Source: JBBQLG01 sp964251665
Lineage (GTDB): Bacteria > Bacteroidota > Bacteroidia > Cytophagales > Spirosomataceae
DNA: 64,000 nt
Reading direction: 5' to 3'
NCBI GenBank assembly: GCA_964251665.1
Contig: CAXUKO010000002.1
Coordinates: 1-64,000, forward strand
The notes under the pieces were generated by a model. That model was not told the DNA's origin. It saw only the letters and a program-made list of their open reading frames with translations, and searched no databases. Positions 43,978-52,759 of the stretch are shown here, piece after piece (the stretch's first letter is position 1; the number at the start of each line of letters is the position of its first letter). A program made the position numbers and the translations under genes.

Positions 43978-44970
43978 ATGGAAGCCATTCAGGAACAACG
44001 GAAAGACTGGAAGCCAGTTGACCCCCACCCACGCCATCCCATGCTATCGTCCCTGTATGATGTCACGACAGATGTGGCAGGACTAAAAACAATCTTCGTA
44101 AACGTCTTTTTTATTGGCAATCAGCAGCCCGGCAGCCGTTGGGTACTGGTCGATGCGGGCCTGCCGGGTCATGCCGGTAAGATCAAGGCCAAAGCAGAAG
44201 CCTTATTCGGTCCGGGTGCCAAACCCGATGCCATTATACTCACGCATGGCCACTTCGACCATATCGGTTCGCTGAAAGCCCTGTTGAAAGACTGGTCGGT
44301 GCCGGTGTATGCGCACTGGCTCGAACTGCCTTACCTGACGGGACAATCCAGTTACCCGCCACCAGACCCGGCCATTGGCGGGGGCGCGATGACGCTTCTG
44401 TCGTGGATGTTTCCAACCGGCCCCATCGACATCAGCGACCGGATACGGGCCATTCCCGAAGACGGCCGTATTCCCGAATTACCGGGCTGGCAGATCATTG
44501 ATACGCCGGGTCATGCGCCGGGCCATATCTCGCTGTTTCGCGAAGAAGACCGGACGCTCATTGCCGGGGATGCCTTCGTGACGACCAACCAGAATTCGGC
44601 TTATGCCGTGGCTACCCAGAAAGAAGAATTTCATGGCCCACCAGCTTATTTCACCTGCGACTGGGAAGCCGCCCGCGAATCGGTAGAGACGTTGTCGGCC
44701 CTGAATCCGCTGGCTGTAGGTACGGGACACGGTGTTTCAGTACACGGCTATGAACTGCAGATCAAACTGCATCACCTGAACGAGAACTTCAGGGAGCAGT
44801 CTATTCCCACAAGTGGCCGCTACGTAAAGCAACCCGCCATCACCGACGAAACGGGCATTGTCGACATGCCCGCGCCAACCTCGTATACAGTGGCCCGGTT
44901 AGTGGGGTGGGGGCTGTTAGCCGGACTGGCCCTGTATACGTTCTGGCCAAAATCAAAAGCCAGCGACTAA
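43978..44970 (+). CDS. MBL-fold metallo-hydrolase with C-terminal membrane segment
   Basis: A 330-residue metallo-beta-lactamase-fold protein. The zinc motif HxHxDH is present as LTHGHFDHIGSL; further ligands are in DTPGHAPGHISL (His), LIAGDAFV (Asp) and GTGHGVSVHG (His). A hydrophobic segment near the C-terminus (VGWGLLAGLALYTFW) may anchor it to the membrane. The fold covers hydrolases for esters, thioesters, lactones and nucleic acids, and the substrate is not predictable here. A hairpin follows the gene. Confidence 0.87.
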   Translation: MEAIQEQRKDWKPVDPHPRHPMLSSLYDVTTDVAGLKTIFVNVFFIGNQQPGSRWVLVDAGLPGHAGKIKAKAEALFGPGAKPDAIILTHGHFDHIGSLKALLKDWSVPVYAHWLELPYLTGQSSYPPPDPAIGGGAMTLLSWMFPTGPIDISDRIRAIPEDGRIPELPGWQIIDTPGHAPGHISLFREEDRTLIAGDAFVTTNQNSAYAVATQKEEFHGPPAYFTCDWEAARESVETLSALNPLAVGTGHGVSVHGYELQIKLHHLNENFREQSIPTSGRYVKQPAITDETGIVDMPAPTSYTVARLVGWGLLAGLALYTFWPKSKASD

Positions 44971-44996
44971 GCCGCTGAATCCTGCGGAAAAAGAAT

Positions 44997-45043
44997 CAGA
45001 CGTCAGCGAAATCGTTAGATTATACCGATTTCGCTGACGTCTG
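44997..45043. terminator. Perfect 18-base inverted repeat after the MBL gene
   Basis: CAGACGTCAGCGAAATCG pairs perfectly with its complement around an 11-base loop. There is no T-tract, so it may be a terminator or a palindromic repeat. Confidence 0.6.
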
Positions 45044-45085
45044 CGTTACTGGCCCTTTATTTGCGGAACGGCGGATACACCCTGG

Positions 45086-45113
45086 TTGTATTCTCCAGTG
45101 GCGTCTATCTTTG
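45086..45113 (+). promoter_or_regulatory. Promoter TTG-N17-TATCTTTG of the histidine kinase gene
   Basis: TTG at 45086 and an exact TAnnTTTG at 45106-45113 with 17 bases between. This is the most complete match to the Bacteroidota consensus in the window. The kinase start lies 60 bases downstream. Confidence 0.6.
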
Positions 45114-45173
45114 AGGTTTAGCAATCCGTCCCAGCGAGTATCCACCGTTCCGAACACTTTTTTACCTCTTTTC

Positions 45174-46676
45174 ATGCTTACCACCAAAGAACTAAGTGCG
45201 TTACTGGAGCAGGTTTTACATAACTCGCCCGACGGAATAATCATTTATCAGACGCTGCGCAATACAAACGGGCAGGCTGTTGATTTTGCTATCGTCGAGT
45301 TCAACGAAATAGGTCGGCAAATGTCCGGTTTGGCCCCGGATCAACTCTACCGGGGGCAGCAGTTACTGGCGGTTTATCCACAGGCCGAAACCCTCTTCGA
45401 TTCATTCGTCCGTGTTGCCGAAACGGGCCGTTCATTTTCGACCGAGCACCGCTACGAAATTACGCAGCACTGGTTTTCTATCACGGCTACCCAACTGGGC
45501 GATGGCCTGATGGTTATTATGCGCGACATCAGCGAAGCCCGGCGCGTGGAGCAGGCCCTGAAGCAACAGGCTGAACGGCTACGGGCAACCCTCGATGCCT
45601 CGATCAACGGAATTATGTCGTTCACGGCCATCCGCGACGAAACGGACCAGATTGTGGACTTGCTGATCGACACCGTTAACCAGGCCGCCGAGGGCATTGT
45701 CGGCCATAAAGCGGATGCGCTCGTTGGGCAGCGGTTGCTGGCAATCTTTCCGGGTAATGTAGAGTCCGGCTTTCTGGCGGCCTATGCCCGCGCCATTGAC
45801 ACCGGCGAGCCGCAGCGCATGAGCCAGTATTACAACGATGGCACTATTGAAGCCTGGTTTGAAGTATCGGCCGTTCGGATGGGCACCGATGGCGTAGTGG
45901 TGACCTTTGCCGACGTAACGCAAAATCAGCTGCACCAGCAGCAGCTCGAAAACTCGAACCGCGACCTGGAACAGTTTGCCTACGTTGCCAGCCACGATTT
46001 GCAGGAACCCCTGCGTAAAATACAGTCCCTTAGCGATTTACTCGCCAGTCGCCACGCAGCCCAGCTATCTCCGCAGGGCGTAGACCTGTTTCACCGGATA
46101 CAACTGGCTGCCCACCGGATGCAGGCGCTCATTATAGACCTGCTGGCCTACTCCCGACTTACCAACCTGCCTGCCAACGCAGAAAGTGTCTCTCTGGATC
46201 AAGTTGTTCGGGAGGTACTGGTGGATCTGGAAACCATTATTCAGGAGCGTGAGGCCACAATTACGGTCGGTACGTTGCCGGTGATCTGGGGCGATGCCAG
46301 TCAACTGCGTCAGCTGCTGCAAAACCTGCTGACGAACGCTCTGAAGTTCCAGAAAAAAACACTGAATGGCACGTTTATTAAACCGGACGTGCGCATTATA
46401 TCACGCCGGGCTACGGTCAGCGAGAAGCCCAAAGGAATCAAAGGTACCTTTGCCGTTGTGGAGGTGGCCGACAATGGCATCGGCTTCGATCCGCAGTACA
46501 GAGACCGGATTTTTCAGTTGTTTCAACGACTGCATAGCCGGGATACCTACGCGGGTACGGGCATTGGTCTGGCTATCTGCCAGAAAGTAGCCGAGAATCA
46601 TGGTGGTCTGATTATGGCCGATAGTGAGCCGGGACAGGGGGCCACGTTCCGGGTGGTTTTGCCGGTAATCGTGTAA
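45174..46676 (+). CDS. PAS-domain sensor histidine kinase
   Basis: A 500-residue cytosolic or peripheral sensor kinase. Two PAS-type domains (about 8-115 and 135-245) are followed by a HisKA domain with phosphorylatable His274 in YVASHDLQEPLRKI and an HATPase domain (N box QNLLTNALKF; G boxes VADNGIGFD and GTGIGLAICQKVAENHGG). No membrane segment is seen. No response regulator is adjacent, so it is an orphan kinase. The frame opens 21 codons earlier, but that stretch overlaps the promoter. The PAS ligand is unknown. Confidence 0.92.
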   Translation: MLTTKELSALLEQVLHNSPDGIIIYQTLRNTNGQAVDFAIVEFNEIGRQMSGLAPDQLYRGQQLLAVYPQAETLFDSFVRVAETGRSFSTEHRYEITQHWFSITATQLGDGLMVIMRDISEARRVEQALKQQAERLRATLDASINGIMSFTAIRDETDQIVDLLIDTVNQAAEGIVGHKADALVGQRLLAIFPGNVESGFLAAYARAIDTGEPQRMSQYYNDGTIEAWFEVSAVRMGTDGVVVTFADVTQNQLHQQQLENSNRDLEQFAYVASHDLQEPLRKIQSLSDLLASRHAAQLSPQGVDLFHRIQLAAHRMQALIIDLLAYSRLTNLPANAESVSLDQVVREVLVDLETIIQEREATITVGTLPVIWGDASQLRQLLQNLLTNALKFQKKTLNGTFIKPDVRIISRRATVSEKPKGIKGTFAVVEVADNGIGFDPQYRDRIFQLFQRLHSRDTYAGTGIGLAICQKVAENHGGLIMADSEPGQGATFRVVLPVIV

Positions 46677-46689
46677 CGCACCGGTTTCG

Positions 46690-46697
46690 TACCTTTG
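46690..46697 (+). promoter_or_regulatory. -7 promoter element TACCTTTG of rnhA
   Basis: An exact TAnnTTTG match 25 bases upstream of the ribonuclease H start. Confidence 0.45.
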
Positions 46698-46722
46698 TGA
46701 TTCCATCAAACTGAGGGCATCA

Positions 46723-47355
46723 ATGGCTAAAAAGCCGAAATACTACGTTGTCTGGAAAGGCCATAAACCGGGGGTGTACGACTCGTGGGACGAGGCTAAA
46801 GCGCAGACCGATGGATTTGCCGGGCCACTGTTCAAGTCATTCGAGAGCAAGCCGCTGGCCCTGAAAGCGTTTCAGGAGAAGCCGCATAAATACATTGGTC
46901 AGACGGACAAACCCGCTCCGCAGGGCAAACTCTCGGGCCTGGTTGGCGAGCCGATTCAGGATAGTCTGGTGGTGGATGCGGCCTGGAACACGGCCACCGG
47001 CGACATGGAGTATCAGGGCATTTACTTAGCCACCAAACAGAAACTGTTTCTGAAAGGCCCCTACGCCGACGGTACCAATAACATCGGCGAGTTTCTGGCC
47101 ATCGTTCACGCGCTGGCCCTGTTACATCAGAAAAACAGCAATATTCCGGTCTATTCCGACTCACGAACGGCTATCAGCTGGGTTAAAAAGAAAAAAGCCA
47201 ACACCAAACTGGCCGAAACGTCCCGTAACGCCGAGCTGTTTGAGTTACTCGACCGTGCCGAAACTTGGCTTTCTACCCACCGCTTCGCCAACCCAATCCT
47301 GAAATGGGAAACGACCTACTGGGGCGAAAATCCAGCTGATTTTGGTCGGAAATAA
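46723..47355 (+). CDS. rnhA: Ribonuclease H1 with N-terminal viroplasmin-like domain
   Basis: A 210-residue RNase H1 of the eukaryote-like layout. The N-terminal hybrid-binding/viroplasmin domain (about 1-50; YYVVWKGHKPGVYDSWDEA) is followed by the catalytic domain with Asp in LVVDAAWN, Glu in NNIGEFLAI, Asp in PVYSDSRTA and Asp in the C-terminal NPADFGRK. It cleaves the RNA strand of RNA-DNA hybrids during replication and repair. AT-rich DNA with a toxin-antitoxin pair follows directly. Confidence 0.94.
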   Translation: MAKKPKYYVVWKGHKPGVYDSWDEAKAQTDGFAGPLFKSFESKPLALKAFQEKPHKYIGQTDKPAPQGKLSGLVGEPIQDSLVVDAAWNTATGDMEYQGIYLATKQKLFLKGPYADGTNNIGEFLAIVHALALLHQKNSNIPVYSDSRTAISWVKKKKANTKLAETSRNAELFELLDRAETWLSTHRFANPILKWETTYWGENPADFGRK

Positions 47356-47492
47356 GATGGGCAGGATAACTGTAAATTTTAAGAAATGATGGCCTTAATA
47401 GTAGGGGTTTGTGTCTTTTAAATATCTTACATAAAGCCGAACCTTGTTCGTTTAAATCTCTAAAATTGGTTTGGCTTTCACCTCTATTTCAA

Positions 47493-47789
47493 ATGACAAC
47501 TAAAGAGAACATAGTAGCTATTTTAAGATCGCACAAGGATGAGTTGGCGACGTATGGCGTATCACATATCGGGCTATTTGGCTCTTATCTGCGAAATGAA
47601 CAATCAGCTAAAAGTGATATTGATTTATTGATTGACTTTGAACCGGGAAAAGAGAACTTCGATAACTATATGGCTGTATATGATCTGTTTGAAGACCTTT
47701 TTAAAGATGAGAAGATTGAAATCGTAACTAAAAACGGCTTGAGTAAATATATTGGCCCTGAAATATTAAATAATGTCATGTATGTCTAA
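47493..47789 (+). CDS. mntA: MntA-type nucleotidyltransferase antitoxin
   Basis: A 98-residue minimal nucleotidyltransferase. The motif GSX10DXD is exact: Gly30-Ser31, Asp42-x-Asp44. In HEPN/MNT systems this protein transfers AMP to the HEPN toxin and silences it. The frame is open 28 codons upstream, but MTTKENIVAIL matches family starts. The gene overlaps the next by several bases, and the two are in AT-rich DNA unlike the flanks, which suggests acquisition by transfer. Confidence 0.9.
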   Translation: MTTKENIVAILRSHKDELATYGVSHIGLFGSYLRNEQSAKSDIDLLIDFEPGKENFDNYMAVYDLFEDLFKDEKIEIVTKNGLSKYIGPEILNNVMYV

Positions 47790-48120
47790 GGAGCCAATTG
47801 AATTCTTAAAGCATATCTCTGAAGAATGCGCATATCTCCTCTCTGTTAGCAAAGACTTATCAAAAGATGATTTTTTAGGCGATGAGACATTAAAGAGGGC
47901 TGTTGTTAGAAGTTTGGAAATCATTGGTGAGGCAACAAAAAAGATCCCTGTTGACTTTAAAATTAAATGGAATTCTATCAAATGGAAAAATATGGCAGGA
48001 ATGAGAGACCGACTTATTCACGACTATATTGGAGTAAACTATTTGATAGTTTGGGATGTTGTCAAAAACAAAATTCCAGAACTCTTTGATCAGATTCAGG
48101 AGATAATAAATAATGACTAA
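47782..48120 (+). CDS. hepT: HepT-type HEPN toxin (DUF86)
   Basis: A 112-residue all-helical HEPN protein. The RX4HXY ribonuclease/AMPylation motif is intact as Arg75, His80 and Tyr82 in MRDRLIHDY. HepT cleaves RNA when free and is inactivated by AMPylation of the Tyr by MntA. An ATG nine bases earlier is an alternative start; either way it overlaps the mntA end, indicating coupling. The AT-rich composition is shared with mntA only. Confidence 0.9.
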   Translation: MSKEPIEFLKHISEECAYLLSVSKDLSKDDFLGDETLKRAVVRSLEIIGEATKKIPVDFKIKWNSIKWKNMAGMRDRLIHDYIGVNYLIVWDVVKNKIPELFDQIQEIINND

Positions 48121-48163
48121 AATTACTACAAACAATTCTATAAGAAAACCCTACATACTCTAA

Positions 48164-48889
48164 TTGCCCCATTACAAATTGTTCGCGTTTAAACAATTTA
48201 CCATTCGGCAGGATCGCACGGCCATGAAGGTCTGTACGGATGCCTGTGTGCTGGGTGCCTACGCCGATGTGCAGGGCGACAGGATTCTGGACATCGGTAC
48301 TGGTACGGGATTACTGGCCCTGATGGCCGCCCAGCGCAACCCCAACGCCCAAATCGACGCCGTTGAACTGGACGAATCTGCCGCTGGCCAGGCTACGGAG
48401 AATGTAGCCAACAGTCGCATCGGCGAACCGCCGTTTTCGGAGCGAGTGCGGGTGGTGCAGAGTGCCATACAGAATTACCAGCCCGAAGTGGCTTACGACC
48501 GCATCCTGACCAATCCGCCGTTTTATACCAATCATCTCCAGTCACCCGATGCGGCCGTGAATCGGGCGTTGCATACCGGTGACCTGCCGGTTGAGGAACT
48601 GATCGGCGCGGTGGTTCGGTTACTCAAAAAAGACGGGCAATGGTGGGTGTTGCTGCCTCCTTATGAAGCGGCTAAACTCAATCAACTGGCTGAGCACGCG
48701 GGGCTTTATCCTTTCCGGCAGTTACAATTGCGGCACCACGCAGGTAAGCCGGTGTTTCGGGTCATAACGGGATATAGTTACAACAATACCGCCATCGGAA
48801 GCGAAACCTTAGCTATTTACGAGCAGGGAAGCCAAACGTATACCGACGCTTTCCGCAGGCTACTTCAGCCGTTCTACCTGATTTTCTGA
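48164..48889 (+). CDS. tRNA1(Val) A37 N6-methyltransferase TrmN6 (YfiC family)
   Basis: A 241-residue N6-adenine methyltransferase. SAM motif I is ILDIGTGTGLLALM, and the catalytic NPPF is in ILTNPPFYTNHL. The N-terminal FAFKQFTIRQDRTAMKVCTDA is distinctive for the YfiC/TrmN6 group, which modifies A37 of tRNA1(Val). Translation appears to start at TTG, since no ATG is placed to give the conserved MP-x-Y beginning. GC content returns to normal here, 43 bases after the toxin gene. Confidence 0.88.
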   Translation: MPHYKLFAFKQFTIRQDRTAMKVCTDACVLGAYADVQGDRILDIGTGTGLLALMAAQRNPNAQIDAVELDESAAGQATENVANSRIGEPPFSERVRVVQSAIQNYQPEVAYDRILTNPPFYTNHLQSPDAAVNRALHTGDLPVEELIGAVVRLLKKDGQWWVLLPPYEAAKLNQLAEHAGLYPFRQLQLRHHAGKPVFRVITGYSYNNTAIGSETLAIYEQGSQTYTDAFRRLLQPFYLIF

Positions 48890-48960
48890 ATTATCCGCGA
48901 CCTTTGCGCAAAACTCTGGCTTCTTTGCGTTTATCAGGTAGCCTTCGGAGCGTTAAAAAA

Positions 48961-49953
48961 ATGACTGACAACCTTCAACTTACCGTCCTGATTCCGTTGC
49001 TCAACGAAGATGAGTCGCTGCCTGAACTGCACGACTGGATCGTTCGCGTGGTAACCGAACAGGGCTATACATACGAAATCTTGTTTGTGGACGACGGCTC
49101 GACCGATAAGTCCTGGTCGGTAATTGAGCACCTGGCTACGATCAATGCCAATGTGCGGGGCATCCGGTTCAATCGAAACTACGGTAAAACGTCCGCCTTA
49201 CAGGCTGGCTTTCAGGCGAGCCGGGGTGCGGTAGTGATTACGATGGACGCTGATTTGCAGGATAGTCCCGACGAAATCCCGGAGCTGTACCGGATGATTA
49301 CGGAAGATAAATATGATCTCGTATCGGGCTGGAAGCAGAAACGGTACGACCCCATCACGAAAACGCTGCCCACTAAACTCTTCAACGCTGTCTCACGCGG
49401 GGTGTCGGGTATTCAACTGCACGATTTTAACTGCGGCCTGAAAGCGTACCGGCAACCGGTCGTGAAAGCCATGCAGCTCTACGGCGAAATGCACCGCAAC
49501 CTGCCGATGGTAGCCAAATGGAACGGCTTCACCCGCATTGGCGAGAAAGTGGTGCAGCACCAGTCGCGTAAGTATGGCACAACCAAGTTTGGACTGGACC
49601 GGTTTATCAACGGGTTTCTGGATATCCTCGTGATCGCGTTTGTCAACAAGTTCAGCAAACGGCCCATGCACTTCTTTGGTACCTTCGGAACGCTGTCGTT
49701 CTTTTTGGGTACCGTAATGGCCATTTGGGTCATTGCCGACAAACTGATCAGCATTGCGCAGGGGCTGCGCTACCGCAACGCCACAGATAATCCGCTGTTT
49801 TATTTCGCTTTGGTTGCCATTATTTTGGGCGTTCAGTTATTTTTGGCCGGTTTTTTGGGCGAGATGCTTGTACGACAGTCAACCCAGAAAACGGGCGATG
49901 CGCTCATCGCTGAACAGATTGGATTTGGCAATCCGGTGACAATCCGGCCGTGA
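48961..49953 (+). CDS. Glycosyltransferase family 2, DPM1/GtrB-like, membrane-bound
   Basis: A 330-residue polyprenyl-phosphate sugar transferase-like protein. A GT-A domain (LTVLIPLLNEDESLPELHDW, ILFVDDGSTDKS, ITMDADLQDSPDEIP) precedes two membrane segments (about 228-250 and 275-300). The family transfers a sugar from a nucleotide donor to undecaprenyl phosphate at the inner membrane. Sugar identity is unknown. The ATG at 48961 is preferred to an earlier one in a stretch of low-complexity intergenic sequence. No flippase gene is adjacent. Confidence 0.9.
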   Translation: MTDNLQLTVLIPLLNEDESLPELHDWIVRVVTEQGYTYEILFVDDGSTDKSWSVIEHLATINANVRGIRFNRNYGKTSALQAGFQASRGAVVITMDADLQDSPDEIPELYRMITEDKYDLVSGWKQKRYDPITKTLPTKLFNAVSRGVSGIQLHDFNCGLKAYRQPVVKAMQLYGEMHRNLPMVAKWNGFTRIGEKVVQHQSRKYGTTKFGLDRFINGFLDILVIAFVNKFSKRPMHFFGTFGTLSFFLGTVMAIWVIADKLISIAQGLRYRNATDNPLFYFALVAIILGVQLFLAGFLGEMLVRQSTQKTGDALIAEQIGFGNPVTIRP

Positions 49954-49984
49954 ACAGTCTAACGTATATTGGGTTATAGTACTG

Positions 49985-50008
49985 TCAGCCTTCCTCCGGG
50001 AAGGCTGA
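49985..50008. terminator. Hairpin after the glycosyltransferase gene
   Basis: A 10-base perfect stem, TCAGCCTTCC / GGAAGGCTGA, with a TCCG loop, 32 bases after the stop. It has only a weak T-rich tail. Confidence 0.55.
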
Positions 50009-50067
50009 TGCTGTTTATAGGGAATCCGATTTCTTAAAAATTTACAATTTATTCGCAGTACCTTGTT

Positions 50068-50718
50068 ATGGAAGCAAAATTCGACGCAACACAAGCAGAC
50101 ACAATGGTAAAAACTCCCTCCAAAGCGCACCCCTGGCACGGCATTTCTGCCGGTGAAAACGCGCCGGCTCAGGTGACGGCCTTCATCGAAATCGTACCAA
50201 CTGATACCGTTAAATACGAAGTCGACAAAGAAACCGGTTATTTGAAGATTGACCGGCCCCAGAAATATTCTAATATTATTCCGGCTCTGTACGGCTTTAT
50301 TCCACAAAGTTATTGTGGCGATGGCACGGCTAAATTAGCCACCGAAAAGTCGGGCCGGTTCATTGAAGAGGGCGATGGTGACCCACTCGACATCTGCGTC
50401 CTGAGCGAGCATGCCATCACCCACGGTGACATCATTTTACAGGCTATTCCCATCGGCGGGTTCCGGCTCATCGACAAGGGCGAAGCCGACGATAAGATCA
50501 TCGCCGTATTGAAAGGCGATGGCATGTATGATGCTTACACTGACATCAGCGAATTGCCACAGAGCGTTGTTGCGCGTCTGCAACACTATTTCCTGACCTA
50601 CAAAAACCTGCCCGGCGAGCCAACCGTGATGGAACTGGCCGGCGTATATGGACGCGCCGAAGCGATGGAAGTGATTCAGGCCGCTATGGACGATTATCAG
50701 AACACGTCGTTCTTTTGA
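50068..50718 (+). CDS. ppa: Family I inorganic pyrophosphatase
   Basis: A 216-residue soluble pyrophosphatase that hydrolyses PPi to phosphate and drives biosynthetic reactions. The signature is EGDGDPLDICVL (three metal-binding Asp), with further ligands in KGDGMYD and YGFIPQSYCGDGT. The N-terminal 20 residues are longer than in E. coli Ppa, as is common in Bacteroidota. A second Met at residue 13 is a possible start. Terminated by a clear hairpin. Confidence 0.95.
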   Translation: MEAKFDATQADTMVKTPSKAHPWHGISAGENAPAQVTAFIEIVPTDTVKYEVDKETGYLKIDRPQKYSNIIPALYGFIPQSYCGDGTAKLATEKSGRFIEEGDGDPLDICVLSEHAITHGDIILQAIPIGGFRLIDKGEADDKIIAVLKGDGMYDAYTDISELPQSVVARLQHYFLTYKNLPGEPTVMELAGVYGRAEAMEVIQAAMDDYQNTSFF

Positions 50719-50767
50719 TTTAAATAACGCCACTTATCCGCCTAATCAGGGCTTTCAACACTTTTCT

Positions 50768-50796
50768 AACCCGGCAGGAAACTGTCGGGTTATTTT
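50768..50796 (+). terminator. Intrinsic terminator of ppa
   Basis: AACCCGGCAG pairs with CTGTCGGGTT through one G-T pair around a GAAA loop, followed by ATTTTTG. Confidence 0.8.
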
Positions 50797-50837
50797 TGTT
50801 GTCAATACATATAAATACTGCTTATTAAAGCTTCTTC

Positions 50838-52625
50838 ATGCGACAGTTTCTTAAATACGTGCTGGCTACCATTGTCGGCTTATTGTTGTTTTCATTTGTT
50901 GGTTTTCTGCTTCTGATGGGCCTTGGCGCAGCGCTGTCATCCGGCTCTAAAAAGCAGGTATCCGTTAAAGCCAATTCGATTTTAAAACTGAATTTAGACA
51001 GCCCGATTCAGGAACGGGGTGTCGATAATCCCTTCGGCGGTTTTGGCCCGCTCAACTCCGACGGTGATGTGATCGGCCTGATCGACGTGAAACAGGCGTT
51101 GAAGGATGCCGCCACCGACAGCAACATTAAGGGTGTATACCTGCAAACGGAATACCCACAAGGTGGCTGGGCCTCGCTGGAAGAGATTCGGAACGCCATT
51201 ATCGAATTCAAAAAGTCGAAGAAGTTTGTGTATGCCTACGGCGAAGTGATGACCGAAAAGGGCTATTACATCGCATCCGTAGCTGACAAGATTTACCTCA
51301 ATCCGGCCGGTGCGCTGGAATGGAATGGGTTGAATGCGGAACTTACGTTCTTTAAAGGCACCCTGGATAAGCTGGGTATTAAACCCGAAATTTTCCGGGT
51401 GGGTGAATTTAAAAGTGCTGTAGAACCGTTCCTGCGCGAAAATATGAGCGATCCGAGCCGGTTACAGACATCATCGTTTCTGAACTCAATCAACGATCAC
51501 ATGCTCGTCAATGTGGCGCAAAGCCGGGGCCTGCGGGTCGATTCGCTGAAACGCTACGCCGATAACCTGACCATTCAGACGCCGGGCGACGCCTTGAAAT
51601 ACAAGCTCGTTACCAACGTTGGCTACACCGACGAAATCGAAACCGACCTTCGGAAAGAGTTGGGCATCACGGAGCGTAAGAAGATTGACTACATCTCGCT
51701 CGATAAATACAAAGACGCTGAGAAAGAAGACAGCGATACCGATTCGGACGATAAAGACGCAGGGAGTGGCAACCGTATCGCGGTTATTATTGCCTCGGGC
51801 GACATCGGTGGGGGACAGGGCGACGATAACTCAATCGGCTCCGACCGCATTGCTGGTGAACTGCGGAAAGCCCGGTTAGATGAAAAAGTGAAAGCGGTAG
51901 TACTGCGTATTAACTCCGGTGGAGGCAGTGCAATGGCCTCGGACGTGATGTGGCGCGAAGTAGAACTGACCAAGAAGGAGAAACCCGTGATCGCGTCCTT
52001 CTCGGACTATGCCGCGTCGGGCGGGTACTACATGGCCATGAACTGCACGAAAATTGTGGCCCAGCCCAATACCATTACCGGCTCTATTGGTGTGTTTTCG
52101 CTGCTGTTCAATACCGAGAATTTCTTCAAAGACAAGCTGGGCGTAACCTACGACCGCGTTGGAACCAACGCCAACGCTGATTTTCCGGCGGTGACGCACG
52201 AAATGAGTCCGTTCCAGAAGCAGACCCTGCAACGCAGCACCGAGCGGATTTACGCCCTCTTCACCAACAAGGTGGCTGCCGGTCGAAAACTGCCCGTTGA
52301 TAGCGTTCGGCATATTGCCGGTGGTCGCGTCTGGACCGGTACACAGGGTAAAGCACTGGGGCTGGTCGATCAGCTGGGTGGTCTGGACGATGCCATTAAG
52401 CTCGCGGGTCAGTCGGCCAAACTGAAAAACGACGATTATAAAGTGCGCTACCTGCCGCGTCAGAAAGATTTCTTCGATAAGATTATCACCAGGATGAGTG
52501 GAAACGACGAAGCCCGGTTACAGGCGCAGTTGGGCGAACTGGCTCCGTATGTGACTTACCTGAAGAAGCTCAAAACGCTCAATGGCGTTCAGGCCCGGAT
52601 GCCGTTCGAGATGGAAATCCGCTAA
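50838..52625 (+). CDS. sppA: Signal peptide peptidase SppA, 67-kDa type
   Basis: A 595-residue inner-membrane S49 protease with tandem peptidase domains. One N-terminal membrane segment (about 9-36) is followed by an N-terminal S49 domain carrying the general-base Lys region (EKGYYIASVADKIY) and a C-terminal domain with the nucleophile Ser in DYAASGGYYMAM. SppA degrades signal peptides left in the membrane after secretion. An acidic Asp/Glu-rich linker (near 300-315) joins the domains. Ends before a strong terminator. Confidence 0.95.
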   Translation: MRQFLKYVLATIVGLLLFSFVGFLLLMGLGAALSSGSKKQVSVKANSILKLNLDSPIQERGVDNPFGGFGPLNSDGDVIGLIDVKQALKDAATDSNIKGVYLQTEYPQGGWASLEEIRNAIIEFKKSKKFVYAYGEVMTEKGYYIASVADKIYLNPAGALEWNGLNAELTFFKGTLDKLGIKPEIFRVGEFKSAVEPFLRENMSDPSRLQTSSFLNSINDHMLVNVAQSRGLRVDSLKRYADNLTIQTPGDALKYKLVTNVGYTDEIETDLRKELGITERKKIDYISLDKYKDAEKEDSDTDSDDKDAGSGNRIAVIIASGDIGGGQGDDNSIGSDRIAGELRKARLDEKVKAVVLRINSGGGSAMASDVMWREVELTKKEKPVIASFSDYAASGGYYMAMNCTKIVAQPNTITGSIGVFSLLFNTENFFKDKLGVTYDRVGTNANADFPAVTHEMSPFQKQTLQRSTERIYALFTNKVAAGRKLPVDSVRHIAGGRVWTGTQGKALGLVDQLGGLDDAIKLAGQSAKLKNDDYKVRYLPRQKDFFDKIITRMSGNDEARLQAQLGELAPYVTYLKKLKTLNGVQARMPFEMEIR

Positions 52626-52667
52626 GAACGTGATCCGTTGATACGGTTAGACTTATAGTTCTTGTGG

Positions 52668-52733
52668 AGCCCGGTGTGTTTCCTGAGCGAATGACTTAAG
52701 TAGTCCGCTCAGGAAACACACCGGGCTTTTTTG
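52668..52733 (+). terminator. Strong intrinsic terminator of sppA
   Basis: A 22-base perfect stem (AGCCCGGTGTGTTTCC...) with a 16-base loop, followed by six T residues. TATTTTAG, close to a promoter element, follows a few bases later, before the next gene. Confidence 0.88.
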
Positions 52734-52759
52734 TATTTTAGCCCATCTATTCAGTTGTT

